A stretch of 64,000 nt of DNA from Roseovarius confluentis (GTDB lineage: Bacteria > Pseudomonadota > Alphaproteobacteria > Rhodobacterales > Rhodobacteraceae), in assembly GCF_002917925.1 (NCBI RefSeq), contig NZ_PPFE01000001.1, forward strand, positions 496,001 to 560,000, written 5' to 3'. The number at the start of each line of letters is the position of its first letter. The stretch's first letter is position 1. A model generated the notes under the pieces. It was not told where the DNA came from, made no database searches, and saw nothing but the letters and a program-made list of their open reading frames with translations. Shown in pieces: positions 33,528 to 42,878 of this stretch. The position numbers were made by a program, and so were the translations under genes.

Positions 33528-34718
33528 ATGGACATCCATGAATTCCAGGCCAAGGAGTTGTTGAGCGGCTTTGGCGTGAACATACCGCGCGGCGGCATCG
33601 CCTACAGCCCCGAGCAGGCAGTCTATCGCTGTTCGGAACTTTCGGGCAAAAGCTGGGTCGTCAAGGCGCAGATCCATTCCGGCGCACGCGGCAAGGCCGG
33701 CGGCGTCCGCGTCTGCAAGTCCGAGGAGGAGGTCTGGGATGCGGCCTCATGGATGCTGGGCCGCAAGCTGGTGACCCACCAGACCGGCCCGCAGGGCAAG
33801 CTCGTGGGCCGGCTTTATGTCGAGGAAGCCACCGACATAGCACAGGAGATCTACCTGGGCTTCGTGATGGACCGCAAGCTGGAGCGCGTCGTGGTCGTGG
33901 CCTCGGCCCAGGGCGGGATGGAGATCGAGGAGATCTCGGAAAGCGAACCCGACTCGATCATCCGCTCGGTGGTGGACCCCGCCGTGGGCATGCAGAACTT
34001 CCAGGCGCGCGAGATCGCGTTCTCGCTGGGCCTTGATCCCGCACTGATCAACCAGGCGGCCAAGACGATCATGGGCTGCTACCGCATGATGTGGGAAACC
34101 GACGCGAACATGGTCGAGATCAACCCGCTGGTGGTGACCGCCTCGAACGAGATCGTCGCGCTGGACGCCAAGGTCAGCTTTGACGAGAACGCGCTGTTCC
34201 GGCACCCCCACATCTCGGAACTGCGCGACAAGAGCCAGGAAGACCCACGCGAGACATACGCGGGCGACCGCGGACTGAACTACATCGGCCTGGACGGCAA
34301 GATCGGCTGTATCGTCAACGGCGCGGGCCTGGCCATGGCCACGCTGGACATGATCAAGATGGCCGGTGGCGAGCCTGCCAACTTTCTCGACGTGGGCGGC
34401 GGGGCCAGCCCCGAACGGGTGCTGCAATCCTTCAAGTCGGTGCTGAACGATCCCAATGTCGAGGCCATCCTCGTCAACATCTTCGCCGGCATCAATCGCT
34501 GCGACTGGATCGCCGAGGGCGTCATCCTTGCGGTCAAGGAGCTGGACCTGAAGATCCCGCTGGTGGTGCGCCTGTCGGGAACGAACGTGGACGAAGGCAT
34601 GAAACTTCTGGCCGACAGCGGGCTGGAAATCGAAACGGCCTCTTCCCTTGCGGAAGCGGCGGAAAAAGTGGTGGCCGCGTGGCGCTCCACCGACAGCGCA
34701 TATGCGGAGGCAAGCTGA
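33528..34718 (+). CDS. mtkA: Malate-CoA ligase beta subunit (succinyl-CoA synthetase-like)
   Basis: ATG at 33528 is preferred to 33522 because GCGAGGAGGG stands 8 bp upstream and the protein then begins [12 protein letters not shown] as in the family. It has 396 residues, an ATP-grasp domain ([20 protein letters not shown]) and [13 protein letters not shown] and [15 protein letters not shown] in the C-terminal CoA-ligase half. Together with the next gene it forms malyl-CoA from malate, ATP and CoA. Assignment to malate rather than succinate rests on the neighbouring sgaA and reductase genes. No sdh, suc or mcl genes are in the window. Confidence 0.82.
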   Translation: MDIHEFQAKELLSGFGVNIPRGGIAYSPEQAVYRCSELSGKSWVVKAQIHSGARGKAGGVRVCKSEEEVWDAASWMLGRKLVTHQTGPQGKLVGRLYVEEATDIAQEIYLGFVMDRKLERVVVVASAQGGMEIEEISESEPDSIIRSVVDPAVGMQNFQAREIAFSLGLDPALINQAAKTIMGCYRMMWETDANMVEINPLVVTASNEIVALDAKVSFDENALFRHPHISELRDKSQEDPRETYAGDRGLNYIGLDGKIGCIVNGAGLAMATLDMIKMAGGEPANFLDVGGGASPERVLQSFKSVLNDPNVEAILVNIFAGINRCDWIAEGVILAVKELDLKIPLVVRLSGTNVDEGMKLLADSGLEIETASSLAEAAEKVVAAWRSTDSAYAEAS

Positions 34719-35599
34719 TGGCGATCATCATCGACAAGGATACCCGCGTTCTGGTCACCGGGATCACCGGCCGGATCGGCAGTTTTCACGCCCAGGACAT
34801 GATCAGCCACGGCACGAACGTGGTGGGCGGCGTCACCCCCGGCAAAGGCGGCACCAAGCATCTTGGCCTGCCGGTCTTCAACACGGTCAAGGGTGCAGTC
34901 GCGGAAACCGATGCCGAGCTGGTCGTCAGCTTCGTCCCGCCGCCGTTTGCCGCCGATTCGATCATGGAAGCGGCGGATGCGGGCATCAAGACCTGCGTCT
35001 GCATCGCCGACGGTGTGCCCGCGCAGGACATGATCGACGTCAAACGCTATATGCGCCGGTACAAGGCCGACAAACGCATGCGCCTTATCGGCCCGAACTG
35101 TGCGGGGATAATCACGCCAGGTCAGGCCTTTGCCGGGCTGATGCCGCCGTCGATCTACAAGCCGGGGCGCGTGGGCATCGTCGGGCGCTCGGGCACGCTG
35201 GGCTATGAAGCCGCCAGCCAGATGAGCGCGCATGGCATCGGCGTCAGTTCCTCGATCGGGATCGGCGGCGATCCGATCAACGGATCCAGCTTCAAAGACA
35301 TCCTGGAGCTGTTTGAGGCCGACCCGGACACCGATGCCGTGGTTCTGGTGGGCGAGATCGGCGGCCCGCAGGAAGCCGAGGCGGCGGAGTATATCCGCGA
35401 TCACATGACCAAGCCGGTGGCGGCCTATATCGCGGGCCTGTCGGCCCCCAAGGGACGGCGCATGGGCCACGCGGGCGCCATCGTATCGGCCTTCGGCGAG
35501 TCGGCGCAGGAAAAGGTCGACATTCTCAAGCAAGCCGGCGTGACCATCGTGCCCACGCCCTCGTCCTTTGGCGAGGTGGTCGAGAAAATGGTGGCCTGA
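34718..35599 (+). CDS. mtkB: Malate-CoA ligase alpha subunit
   Basis: The ATG overlaps the mtkA stop as TGATG, so the subunits are made together. The 293-residue protein has the CoA-binding fold VLVTGITGRIGSFHAQ, PNCAGII, and GRRMGHAGAIVSAFG, which holds the phosphohistidine used in catalysis. It is the SucD-like partner of MtkA. Malyl-CoA would be cleaved to acetyl-CoA and glyoxylate by a lyase encoded elsewhere. Confidence 0.84.
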   Translation: MAIIIDKDTRVLVTGITGRIGSFHAQDMISHGTNVVGGVTPGKGGTKHLGLPVFNTVKGAVAETDAELVVSFVPPPFAADSIMEAADAGIKTCVCIADGVPAQDMIDVKRYMRRYKADKRMRLIGPNCAGIITPGQAFAGLMPPSIYKPGRVGIVGRSGTLGYEAASQMSAHGIGVSSSIGIGGDPINGSSFKDILELFEADPDTDAVVLVGEIGGPQEAEAAEYIRDHMTKPVAAYIAGLSAPKGRRMGHAGAIVSAFGESAQEKVDILKQAGVTIVPTPSSFGEVVEKMVA

Positions 35600-35657
35600 C
35601 CCACGTCAGGGCGGCGCGCACTCTCCCAAGCGTTGCGCCGAACCTGGGCCATCAAGA

Positions 35658-35684
35658 AGCCCCGGCATGTCACATGCCGGGGCT
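35658..35684. terminator. Bidirectional hairpin between convergent mtkB and zapA
   Basis: AGCCCCGGCATG at 35658-35669 pairs perfectly with CATGCCGGGGCT at 35673-35684 around a 3-nt loop. On the plus strand GCGTCTTTTC follows, and on the minus strand TTCTTG follows. Its position between two convergent genes fits a shared terminator. Confidence 0.75.
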
Positions 35685-35723
35685 GCGTCTTTTCAACAGC
35701 TTACAAGCCAAAGCTCGTCAGCG

Positions 35724-36107
35724 TCAGCGTTCGATCTGGTCGGCAAGGCTTTCGGCGCGCGCGGCGATCTCGGCCAGCGATTCCGTGACCCGATCGGGTA
35801 TCACCGCCACCTCGACCCTCTCCGGTTCGGGCTGGGGCGCATTGCGCAACTGGTCCAGCTCGGCCTCTTTCTCGGCCATCTTGTCCTCCGCCTCGCGCAG
35901 CTTGTCCTGCACGCCGGCGGTCTTGTCGGCCAACATAAGGCCAGCCATGAGCAACATGCGGGACTCGGGGATGCGGCCGATCTGGGCCGACAGTACGCTG
36001 GCCTCTTCGTCCAGCATCTTCGCGGCGGCGTGCAGGTAGTGTTCCTCGCCTTCCTGGCAGGCGACCTCGAAGGTGCGGCCACCGATCTCGATCTCGACTT
36101 CGGGCAT
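35724..36107 (-). CDS. zapA: Cell division protein ZapA
   Basis: The 127-residue protein begins MPEVEIEIGGRTFEVACQEGEE, the typical ZapA beta-strand domain, followed by a long helix (LMLADKTAGVQDKLREAEDK) that forms the coiled-coil dimer. ZapA crosslinks FtsZ filaments at the division ring. Its ATG overlaps the stop of the upstream coiled-coil gene by 4 bp. The C-terminal part after residue 90 is Pro/Glu-rich and longer than in enteric ZapA. Confidence 0.9.
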   Translation of the reverse strand: MPEVEIEIGGRTFEVACQEGEEHYLHAAAKMLDEEASVLSAQIGRIPESRMLLMAGLMLADKTAGVQDKLREAEDKMAEKEAELDQLRNAPQPEPERVEVAVIPDRVTESLAEIAARAESLADQIER

Positions 36108-36607
36108 CAGGCGTCCTCCGATTTGGGGGTATCAGGTGTCTCCGCGCCTTCCAGCACTGCGGTCAGCTCTGACAGGATCGCGCTGGTTTCGGCGCGGTCG
36201 GCGGCGCGGTTGGCGCGCAGGCTTTCCAGTTCGGCCATCATCGACTTGTTGATCAGGTGCGCCTCGCCCACGCCGGCGGCATTGGCCTCGCGCAGGGCGA
36301 CGTTGTTGTCGCGCAGCTGCTGGTTGGCGCGGCGCAGGGACTGCAACTCACCATCCAGCCGCGACAGGGATTGCGAGTTCTGCTCGCGCAGCGCCTCCAG
36401 TTCCTCTTCCAGCGCGTTGCGCTTGTCGCGCAGGGTCTTCACCCGCTCTTCGAGCTGTTCGTTGGCCAGCTTCTCGTCTTCCAGCGCCTGCTTGGCCTCC
36501 GCCAGTTCGGCCGGGTCCGCGACCGCGCCAGTGCCCGCCTCCAGCCCGCTGCCGATGCGGTCCAGCGCGGCGTTGATGCGCCGCTGCAGTTCCTCTATTT
36601 CGCTCAT
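36107..36607 (-). CDS. Coiled-coil protein upstream of zapA (ZauP-like)
   Basis: The 166-residue protein from ATG 36607 is nearly all coiled coil: MSEIEELQRRINAALDRIGS, then long Glu/Leu/Arg heptads (about 45-110) and an Ala/Glu-rich tail. It has no membrane segment. Its gene is coupled to zapA by an ATGA overlap. In Caulobacter a coiled-coil protein encoded just upstream of zapA, ZauP, links ZapA to the division ring; the same place and shape suggest the same role. The enteric counterpart is ZapB. A longer same-strand frame reaching 38776 overlaps the transketolase gene and is not real. Confidence 0.78.
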   Translation of the reverse strand: MSEIEELQRRINAALDRIGSGLEAGTGAVADPAELAEAKQALEDEKLANEQLEERVKTLRDKRNALEEELEALREQNSQSLSRLDGELQSLRRANQQLRDNNVALREANAAGVGEAHLINKSMMAELESLRANRAADRAETSAILSELTAVLEGAETPDTPKSEDA

Positions 36608-36853
36608 GTCCTCGGTCCCTGTCTCGCGTTGCCTGTCGTCATCGTGGTGCGATCCGATCCGGCCCACTGCATTCCTGTACCGGGCGGCCCGCGAATCGCC
36701 TGCGTTAAGCATGTGCTGCAACTCTACCCAATGGTTGCACAAATTGCTTCCATTAACGTGATACTGCAACTTGGCCGGCGCAGGGGCGCTTGATCTTTGC
36801 TTCGGGGCTGGTATGCACGGCCCCGAACGCCATTTCCAAAAGGACGCTGCCCC

Positions 36854-38869
36854 GTGGATATCGCTGCCCTGCGCTCTGCTCATCCCGATCACTGGAACAA
36901 GGCCGCCGCCATTCGCGCGCTGACGCTCGACGCGGTGCACGCGGCCAATTCGGGTCATTCCGGCATGCCCATGGGCATGGCCGACGTGGCCACGGTGCTT
37001 TACGAAAAGCACCTGAAATTCGACGCGAGCGCCCCCAACTGGCCCGACCGGGACCGGTTCATCCTGTCCGCGGGCCACGGCTCGATGCTGCTTTACTCCC
37101 TGCTTTACCTGACGGGCTACGAGGGCATGACGCTCGACCAGATCAAGAATTTCCGCCAATGGGGCGCGATCACCGCGGGCCACCCGGAAAACTTCCTGCA
37201 TGACGGGATCGAAACCACCACCGGCCCGCTGGGTCAGGGCATCTCGAACGCTGTCGGCTTCGCGATTGCAGAAGAGGCGCTGCGTGCGCGGTTCGGCAAA
37301 AAGGCAGTGGATCACCACACGTATGTCATCGCCGGTGACGGCTGCCTGATGGAGGGCGTCAGCCACGAGGCGATCGGCCTTGCCGGGCGGCTGGGCCTGG
37401 GCAAGTTGATCGTGCTTTGGGACAACAACAACATCACCATCGACGGCAAGGTCGATCTGGCCAGCCGCACCGACCAGGTGAAGCGTTTCCGCGCCGAAGG
37501 CTGGCAGGTGATCGAGATCGACGGGCACGACCCGGAAGAGATCGACGCGGCGCTGACCAAGGCCAAGACCGGCCGCCGCCCGACCATGATCGCCTGCAAG
37601 ACCCATATCGCTTTGGGCCACGCGGCGCAGGACACCTCGAAAGGTCACGGCGCGTTGACCGACGCCGACCAGATGGCGGCGGCGAAAGAAGCCTATGGCT
37701 GGACCACTGGCCCGTTCGAAGTGCCCGCAGACATCAAGAAGGCCTGGGAAGCCATCGGCAAACGCGGCGCCGACGCCCATGCCGAATGGAAGACCCGCAT
37801 GGGCGAGCTGAGCGACCGCCGCCAGGCCGAGTTCACCCGCGTCATGGACGGCGACGTGCCGAAATCGCTGGCCTCGCGCATCCGGGCGCTGAAAAAGCAG
37901 ATTTCCGAGGAATGCCCCAAGGTCGCCACCCGCAAGTCGAGCGAGATGGTGCTGGAGGTCGTGAACCCGGTCATGCAGGAAACCATCGGCGGCTCGGCCG
38001 ACCTGTCGGGCTCGAACAACACCAAGTCGGGCGACATGAGCGTCTTCGACGAGGGCAACCGCAAGGGTCGCTACATCCATTACGGCATTCGCGAGCACGG
38101 CATGGCCGCGGCGATGAACGGCATGGCCCTGCATGGCGGCATTCGGCCCTATGGCGGCACGTTCATGTGCTTCACCGACTACGCCCGCCCCGCGATGCGG
38201 CTTGCGGCGCTGATGAAGGTGCCCAGCGTCTTCGTCATGACCCATGACAGCATCGGCCTGGGCGAGGATGGCCCGACGCACCAGCCGATCGAGCACCTGG
38301 CAATCAGCCGTGCCACGCCCAACACCAACGTTTTCCGCCCTTGCGACACGGTGGAAACCGCCGAGGCGTGGGAACTGGCGCTGACCTCGAAATCCACGCC
38401 GTCGGTCCTGTCGTTGACCCGCCAGGGCGTGCCGACGCTGCGCACCGAGCACAAGCAGAAGAACCTGACCGCGCAGGGCGCCTACGTGCTGGCCGATGCC
38501 GAGGGCAAGCGCCAGGCGCTGTTGATGGCGACCGGCTCGGAAGTGGCGATTGCCATGGCCGCGCGGGATCTGCTGCAGGCCGAAGGTATCGGGACGCGCG
38601 TCGTCTCTATGCCCTGCTGGGAGCTTTTCGAGGAACAGGACGAGGCCTACCGCCGCAAGGTCCTGCCCGCGGGCCCCGTGCGCGTGGCGGTCGAGGCGGC
38701 GATACGCTTCGGCTGGGACCGCTGGCTTTACGGCGAGCGCGGCAAGCGCGAGAAATCGGGCTTTATCGGCATGCACGGCTTCGGTGCATCGGCCCCGGCC
38801 GAGGTCCTCTACGAGCAGTTCGGCATCACCGCCGAGGCCGTGGCCGAGAAAGCCAAGTCGCTGCTCTGA
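36854..38869 (+). CDS. tkt: Transketolase
   Basis: GTG at 36854, with AAAAGG 10 bp upstream, gives a 671-residue protein of normal length. [18 protein letters not shown] and [18 protein letters not shown] bind thiamine diphosphate and magnesium, and [15 protein letters not shown] is the transketolase signature near residue 465. It moves two-carbon units in the pentose phosphate and Calvin-type cycles. It is divergent from the zapA operon. Only one copy is in the window and no other pentose phosphate gene is adjacent. Confidence 0.95.
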   Translation: MDIAALRSAHPDHWNKAAAIRALTLDAVHAANSGHSGMPMGMADVATVLYEKHLKFDASAPNWPDRDRFILSAGHGSMLLYSLLYLTGYEGMTLDQIKNFRQWGAITAGHPENFLHDGIETTTGPLGQGISNAVGFAIAEEALRARFGKKAVDHHTYVIAGDGCLMEGVSHEAIGLAGRLGLGKLIVLWDNNNITIDGKVDLASRTDQVKRFRAEGWQVIEIDGHDPEEIDAALTKAKTGRRPTMIACKTHIALGHAAQDTSKGHGALTDADQMAAAKEAYGWTTGPFEVPADIKKAWEAIGKRGADAHAEWKTRMGELSDRRQAEFTRVMDGDVPKSLASRIRALKKQISEECPKVATRKSSEMVLEVVNPVMQETIGGSADLSGSNNTKSGDMSVFDEGNRKGRYIHYGIREHGMAAAMNGMALHGGIRPYGGTFMCFTDYARPAMRLAALMKVPSVFVMTHDSIGLGEDGPTHQPIEHLAISRATPNTNVFRPCDTVETAEAWELALTSKSTPSVLSLTRQGVPTLRTEHKQKNLTAQGAYVLADAEGKRQALLMATGSEVAIAMAARDLLQAEGIGTRVVSMPCWELFEEQDEAYRRKVLPAGPVRVAVEAAIRFGWDRWLYGERGKREKSGFIGMHGFGASAPAEVLYEQFGITAEAVAEKAKSLL

Positions 38870-38880
38870 CGCATCTGTGA

Positions 38881-38907
38881 TCGCGCGCGCGGGAACCGCG
38901 CGCGCGA
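38881..38907 (+). terminator. Long GC stem-loop after tkt
   Basis: TCGCGCGCGCGG (38881-38892) pairs perfectly with CCGCGCGCGCGA (38896-38907) around a GAA loop. It sits 11 bp after the transketolase stop. No U-run follows directly, so it may slow polymerase or block 3' decay rather than terminate fully. Confidence 0.55.
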
Positions 38908-38948
38908 CACCGGGTTTCTGCTTCGATGCATCACAGGAGAAACCCCAA

Positions 38949-40151
38949 ATGAATTTTCGCCCGATCCTGACCGGAACAGCCCTGCTCGTCGCCCTGCCCG
39001 CTTATGGGCAGAATTTCGAGCGCGCGCCGCGCAATACCGACCTCGAGCCGGCCTTCGAGGGCCAGTTTCGCGCCCCGCTGAAAACCAGCGACGTGGCCCT
39101 TGAGGTCACCGACATCGCGACCGGGCTGGAACATCCCTGGGGATTCGCGCTGTTGCCCGAGGACGACGGCTACCTCGTGACCGAACGCCCGGGCCGCCTG
39201 CGCCACGTGGCAGAGGATGGAACCCTGTCCGAACCGATTGCCGGCATGCCGGAGGTGGCGGCGCAGGGCCAGGGCGGGCTGCTCGATGTCGTGCTGTCGC
39301 CCGACTTCGCTGAAAGCCGCCGGATCTACATCAGCTACGCCAAGCCGGTGGGAGATGGCCTGATGGCAACGGCCGCCGCCTACGGCACGCTGAGCGAGGA
39401 TATGACCGAGATCGCCGACCTGACGGACATCTTCGTGCAGGAGCCGGGCGCCACTGTGGCCAAGCATTTCGGCTCGCGGATCGTCTTTGACGACGCGGGG
39501 CATGTGTTCATCACCACCGGCGAACACTCGTCGATGAAGTACCGCGAGTATGCTCAGGATACGTCCAACACCTATGGCGTCATCGTCCGCATGACCCTCG
39601 ATGGCGAGGTGCCAGACGACAATCCCTTCGTCGGCGACGAGAACGCCATCGACAGCATCTGGTCCTACGGTCACCGCAACATTCAGGGCGCGACCATGCG
39701 CGACGGTGTGCTTTGGGAGGTCGAGCACGGCCCCAAGGGCGGTGACGAGTTGAACCGTCCCGAGCCCGGCAAGAACTACGGCTGGCCCGTCATTTCCTAC
39801 GGCGAGACCTATGGCGGTTCGCCCATCGGGTCGGGCGAGGCACAGCGCGACGGCATGGAACAACCGGTTTATTTCTGGGACCCTGTGATCGCGCCCGGCG
39901 ACATGACCACCTATGACGGCGATATGTTCAGCGATTGGGACGGGGATTTCCTGATCGGGTCGCTGAATCCCGGCGGCATTGTCCGGCTGGAAATGGACGG
40001 CGACGGCAAGGTCGCCGCGGAAGAGCGCATGGCGATGGATCTGGGCCGCATACGCGACGTGGACGTGGACAGCGACGGATCGATCCTGGCGATCACCGAT
40101 TATTCGGACGGACGCCTGGTGCGGATCACGACAAACGGCAACGACAGCTAA
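38949..40151 (+). CDS. PQQ-type soluble aldose sugar dehydrogenase (YliI-like)
   Basis: The ATG at 38949 has CAGGAGAAA upstream and gives 400 residues with a signal peptide (MNFRPILTGTALLVALPAYG). The mature protein shows GLEHPWGFALLPEDDGYLVT, TTGEHSSM, and YGHRNIQGATMRDG, the beta-propeller features of the glucose/sorbosone dehydrogenase family. It would oxidise aldoses in the periplasm using PQQ. No PQQ biosynthesis gene lies in the window. The gene follows tkt by 79 bp. Confidence 0.87.
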   Translation: MNFRPILTGTALLVALPAYGQNFERAPRNTDLEPAFEGQFRAPLKTSDVALEVTDIATGLEHPWGFALLPEDDGYLVTERPGRLRHVAEDGTLSEPIAGMPEVAAQGQGGLLDVVLSPDFAESRRIYISYAKPVGDGLMATAAAYGTLSEDMTEIADLTDIFVQEPGATVAKHFGSRIVFDDAGHVFITTGEHSSMKYREYAQDTSNTYGVIVRMTLDGEVPDDNPFVGDENAIDSIWSYGHRNIQGATMRDGVLWEVEHGPKGGDELNRPEPGKNYGWPVISYGETYGGSPIGSGEAQRDGMEQPVYFWDPVIAPGDMTTYDGDMFSDWDGDFLIGSLNPGGIVRLEMDGDGKVAAEERMAMDLGRIRDVDVDSDGSILAITDYSDGRLVRITTNGNDS

Positions 40152-40223
40152 GGCTGACCCCACCCGTCCCGGACTTGATCCGGGACCTCCGCATCACCAC
40201 GGCTCAAAGGTTTCAGGCGCGGC

Positions 40224-41195
40224 TCAATGGGCCGCGCCTTTTCCGAAGACCGACGCCCACACCGGCGCAACGACCTTGGTTCCCAACGGGATAAGCAGCG
40301 TGCCCAGCACCAGCCCGAACACGCCATCCGCCGCCGCCTGCACCGCCCAGGCGACGAAGCCCTGGAACCGGTCGACCGCATGGGCGGCGTCCTCGGCCCA
40401 ATGGTGGATCGTGTCATAGGGCATGGACCAGCCCATTTCGGACAGGCTGTGCAGGATGATCGCGCCACCGACCCACAGCATCGCCGCGGTGCCGACGATC
40501 ATCAGAAGTTTCAGGAAATAGGGCATTCCCTTGACGATCCCTCGGCCCAGGCCGCGCGTCACACCAAGGTTGCCGTTCTGCGCCATGAAAAGCCCCGCAT
40601 CGTCCGCCTTCACGATCAGCGCCACAGCGCCATAGACGGCCAAGGTGATTCCCACCGCGACCACGGCCAGCGTCGCGGCCTCCATCCAGAAATTGCTGGG
40701 CGGAATGTTCGAAAGCGCGATGGTCATGATCTCGGCAGACAGGATGAAATCCGTCTTGATCGCCCCCTCGACGCGTTTCTCTTCCAGATGCGCGGGGTCC
40801 TTGGTCTGGTGGCTGCCATCCGGCCCGCCGTGATGCTTGCCCACCCCGAGCGCATGGGCCACCTTCTCTGCCCCCTCAAAACATAAATACGCGCCCCCCA
40901 GCATCAGCAAGGGGGGGATCAGCCACGGCGCGAAGTTCGATAGGGCCAGCCCCGCCGGCAGCAGGAACACCAGCTTGTTGAACAGCGACCCCCGCGCGAT
41001 TTTCCACACGATCGGCAACTCGCGGGCGGGCGCGAAGCCGGTCAGGTATTTCGGTGTCACCGCCGCGTCGTCGATCGCGGCCCCCGCGGCCTTGGCCCCC
41101 GCCTTGGCCGCCTGCCCCGCCACGTCGTCGATAGACGCCGCCGCCACCTTGACCAGGCTCGCCACATCGTCCAGCAGTGCCAGTAATCCGCTCAT
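40224..41195 (-). CDS. DUF808-family membrane protein
   Basis: The ATG at 41195, with GGGGCAGAGG upstream, gives MSGLLALLDDVASLVKVAAA, the conserved DUF808 (YedI) opening. The protein of about 323 residues has four or more hydrophobic segments (LVFLLPAGLALSNF, LLMLGGAYLCFEG, AVVAVGITLAVYGAVALIV, LKLLMIVGTAAMLWVGG). Its function is unknown. It lies between two divergently or convergently arranged carbon-metabolism genes and seems monocistronic. Confidence 0.85.
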   Translation of the reverse strand: MSGLLALLDDVASLVKVAAASIDDVAGQAAKAGAKAAGAAIDDAAVTPKYLTGFAPARELPIVWKIARGSLFNKLVFLLPAGLALSNFAPWLIPPLLMLGGAYLCFEGAEKVAHALGVGKHHGGPDGSHQTKDPAHLEEKRVEGAIKTDFILSAEIMTIALSNIPPSNFWMEAATLAVVAVGITLAVYGAVALIVKADDAGLFMAQNGNLGVTRGLGRGIVKGMPYFLKLLMIVGTAAMLWVGGAIILHSLSEMGWSMPYDTIHHWAEDAAHAVDRFQGFVAWAVQAAADGVFGLVLGTLLIPLGTKVVAPVWASVFGKGAAH

Positions 41196-41268
41196 CCTCT
41201 GCCCCTCGTTACCATTGGTGTGCTTTGATTGGCCCAATCATGCCCCGGCGCGGCAGGTTTGCGCAAAC

Positions 41269-41282
41269 GGTTAACGCTAACA
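41269..41282. promoter_or_regulatory. CceR (AkgR)-like operator upstream of gap
   Basis: GGTTAACGCTAACA matches 12 of 14 positions of the LacI-type motif TGTTAGCGCTAACA that I recall for CceR of Rhodobacter, a repressor/activator of central carbon genes. It lies 82 bp upstream of the GAPDH start. The regulator gene is not in the window. Confidence 0.5.
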
Positions 41283-41363
41283 CGTCAAACCCTTGCGCTT
41301 TAAGGGTTTCAGCGCGGCACCCTTGGGTCTATATCGCCACCGACACCCGAATAGGAGAACAAA

Positions 41364-42365
41364 ATGACCGTTACCGTCGGCATCAACGGATTCGGCCGGA
41401 TCGGCCGCTGCACCCTGGCGCATATCGCGGCCAGCACGCGCAACGACATCAAGGTCGCCAAGGTCAACGCCACCGGCCCGCTGGAAACCGCGGCGCACCT
41501 GATGAAATACGATAGCGTGCATGGCCGCTTCCCGGGCGACATCACGCTGGGCGACGGCACGATGGATCTGGGCCGTGGGCCGATGGAAATGTTCTCGACC
41601 TACGACATGGACGAGTTGGACTGGTCCGGCGTCGACGTGGTGCTGGAATGCACCGGCCAATTCAATGACGGCGAAAAGGCCAAGAAACACCTGGAGCGTG
41701 GTGCGGGCAAGGTCCTGCTCTCGGCGCCCGGCAAGAACGTCGACCGCACCGTGGTCTTCGGCGTCAACGACGGCGAGTTGCAGGCCGGCGAACGCATGAT
41801 CTCGAACGGCTCCTGCACGACCAACTGCCTTGCACCCGTGGCCAAGGTCCTGCACGAGGCGATCGGCATCGAGAGTGGCATCATGACCACGATCCACGCC
41901 TATACCGGCGACCAACCGACGCTGGACCGCCGCCACAAGGACCTTTACCGCGCGCGCGCCGCCGCGATGTCGATGATCCCAACCTCCACCGGCGCCGCCA
42001 AGGCATTGGGCGAGGTGCTGCCCGACCTCAAGGGCAAGCTCGACGGCTCGGCCATTCGCGTGCCCACGCCGAACGTGTCAGCGGTGGACCTGACCTTCCT
42101 CGCCAAGAAGGACGTGACCGCGGACGACGTGAACGCGATCATGGCCGAGGCGGCGGCAGGTCCGATGAAGGGCGTGCTGGGCTACGATCCCGAGCCCAAG
42201 GTGTCGGTCGATTTCAACCACACCGAGGAAAGCTCGATCTTCGCCCCCGACCAGACCCGCGTGACCGGCGGTCGGCTGGTGCGCGTGCTGGCGTGGTACG
42301 ACAACGAGTGGGGCTTTTCGTGCCGCATGGCCGACGTGGCCGTGGCGATGGCACGGCTGAGCTAA
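41364..42365 (+). CDS. gap: Type I glyceraldehyde-3-phosphate dehydrogenase
   Basis: The 333-residue enzyme has INGFGRIGRCTLAHI for NAD binding, SNGSCTTNCLAP with the catalytic cysteine, and WYDNEWGFS at the C-terminus. It catalyses the central phosphorylating step of glycolysis or gluconeogenesis. The usual Asn-Asp after strand 2 (VAINDL in E. coli) reads VNATG here, so the Asp that selects for NAD is absent; use of NADP is possible. A CceR-like site lies upstream and a terminator follows. Rhodobacterales often carry more than one gap gene, so this may be the gluconeogenic form. Confidence 0.94.
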   Translation: MTVTVGINGFGRIGRCTLAHIAASTRNDIKVAKVNATGPLETAAHLMKYDSVHGRFPGDITLGDGTMDLGRGPMEMFSTYDMDELDWSGVDVVLECTGQFNDGEKAKKHLERGAGKVLLSAPGKNVDRTVVFGVNDGELQAGERMISNGSCTTNCLAPVAKVLHEAIGIESGIMTTIHAYTGDQPTLDRRHKDLYRARAAAMSMIPTSTGAAKALGEVLPDLKGKLDGSAIRVPTPNVSAVDLTFLAKKDVTADDVNAIMAEAAAGPMKGVLGYDPEPKVSVDFNHTEESSIFAPDQTRVTGGRLVRVLAWYDNEWGFSCRMADVAVAMARLS

Positions 42366-42389
42366 ACCGACACCACACCGTTTCGAGGG

Positions 42390-42419
42390 CCCCCGTCGCA
42401 GACCGCGGCGGGGGTTTTT
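42390..42419 (+). terminator. Rho-independent terminator of gap
   Basis: CCCCCGTCGC (42390-42399) pairs with GCGGCGGGGG (42405-42414), with one G-T wobble, and TTTTT follows at 42415-42419. It stands 24 bp after the GAPDH stop. Confidence 0.9.
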
Positions 42420-42572
42420 GCGTTTACCGGCGGCTTTCCGCCATAAACATTGGTTATAGGCCTCGGTGAATGCCCCTTTCGGTCGATAGTGTCAGCCCGC
42501 CGCAATGTGCATCTGTGATCGGCAGGCGGCATCACGCCCCTGCCCTGATCCAACGAACAAGGAACTACAGAC

Positions 42573-42824
42573 ATGACACGTATCATCGCACTTGCCCTCG
42601 CCATCTTTGCCGGCGGCATCGCCTCTGCCTCGGACGACGACGGCAAGCTGGACATGGCAAAGGCCGACCAGATCAAGACGCAGTTGATGGCTGAAGGCTA
42701 CGAGGTGCGAAAGGTCGAAATGGAAGACGGCCTATACGAGGCCTACGCCATGAAAGACGGCGAACGCTACGAGATCTACCTTGATTCCGACCTCAACATC
42801 GTCAAGTCCAAGCGCGACGACTGA
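42573..42824 (+). CDS. Small secreted PepSY-domain protein
   Basis: The 83-residue protein has a signal peptide (MTRIIALALAIFAGGIASAS) and one PepSY-like module: IKTQLMAEGYEVRKVEMEDG, then YEAYAMKDGERYEIYLD. PepSY proteins bind or inhibit periplasmic partners or shape metal-related systems. It begins an operon with cytochrome b561 and a regulator, and it shares this arrangement with many redox modules of the group. Its own role is unknown. Confidence 0.85.
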   Translation: MTRIIALALAIFAGGIASASDDDGKLDMAKADQIKTQLMAEGYEVRKVEMEDGLYEAYAMKDGERYEIYLDSDLNIVKSKRDD

Positions 42825-42878
42825 CCGGTGACAGGGGCCGGTCCTCGCGCCGGCCCCGCCCCAGACGGGAGAGATACC

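Noticed and set aside
33528-35599. Succinyl-CoA synthetase (sucCD) of the citric acid cycle
   Set aside because: The subunits are homologous, but no citric acid cycle gene is adjacent and the serine-cycle genes are. Kept as the main alternative.
35600-35723. Possible 6S RNA gene downstream of zapA
   Set aside because: The gap contains only a terminator hairpin and is too short for a 6S RNA without running into mtkB; no central-bubble structure was seen.
36107-38776. 889-codon minus-strand frame
   Set aside because: Only its last 166 codons (from 36607) look like a protein; the rest is antisense to transketolase.
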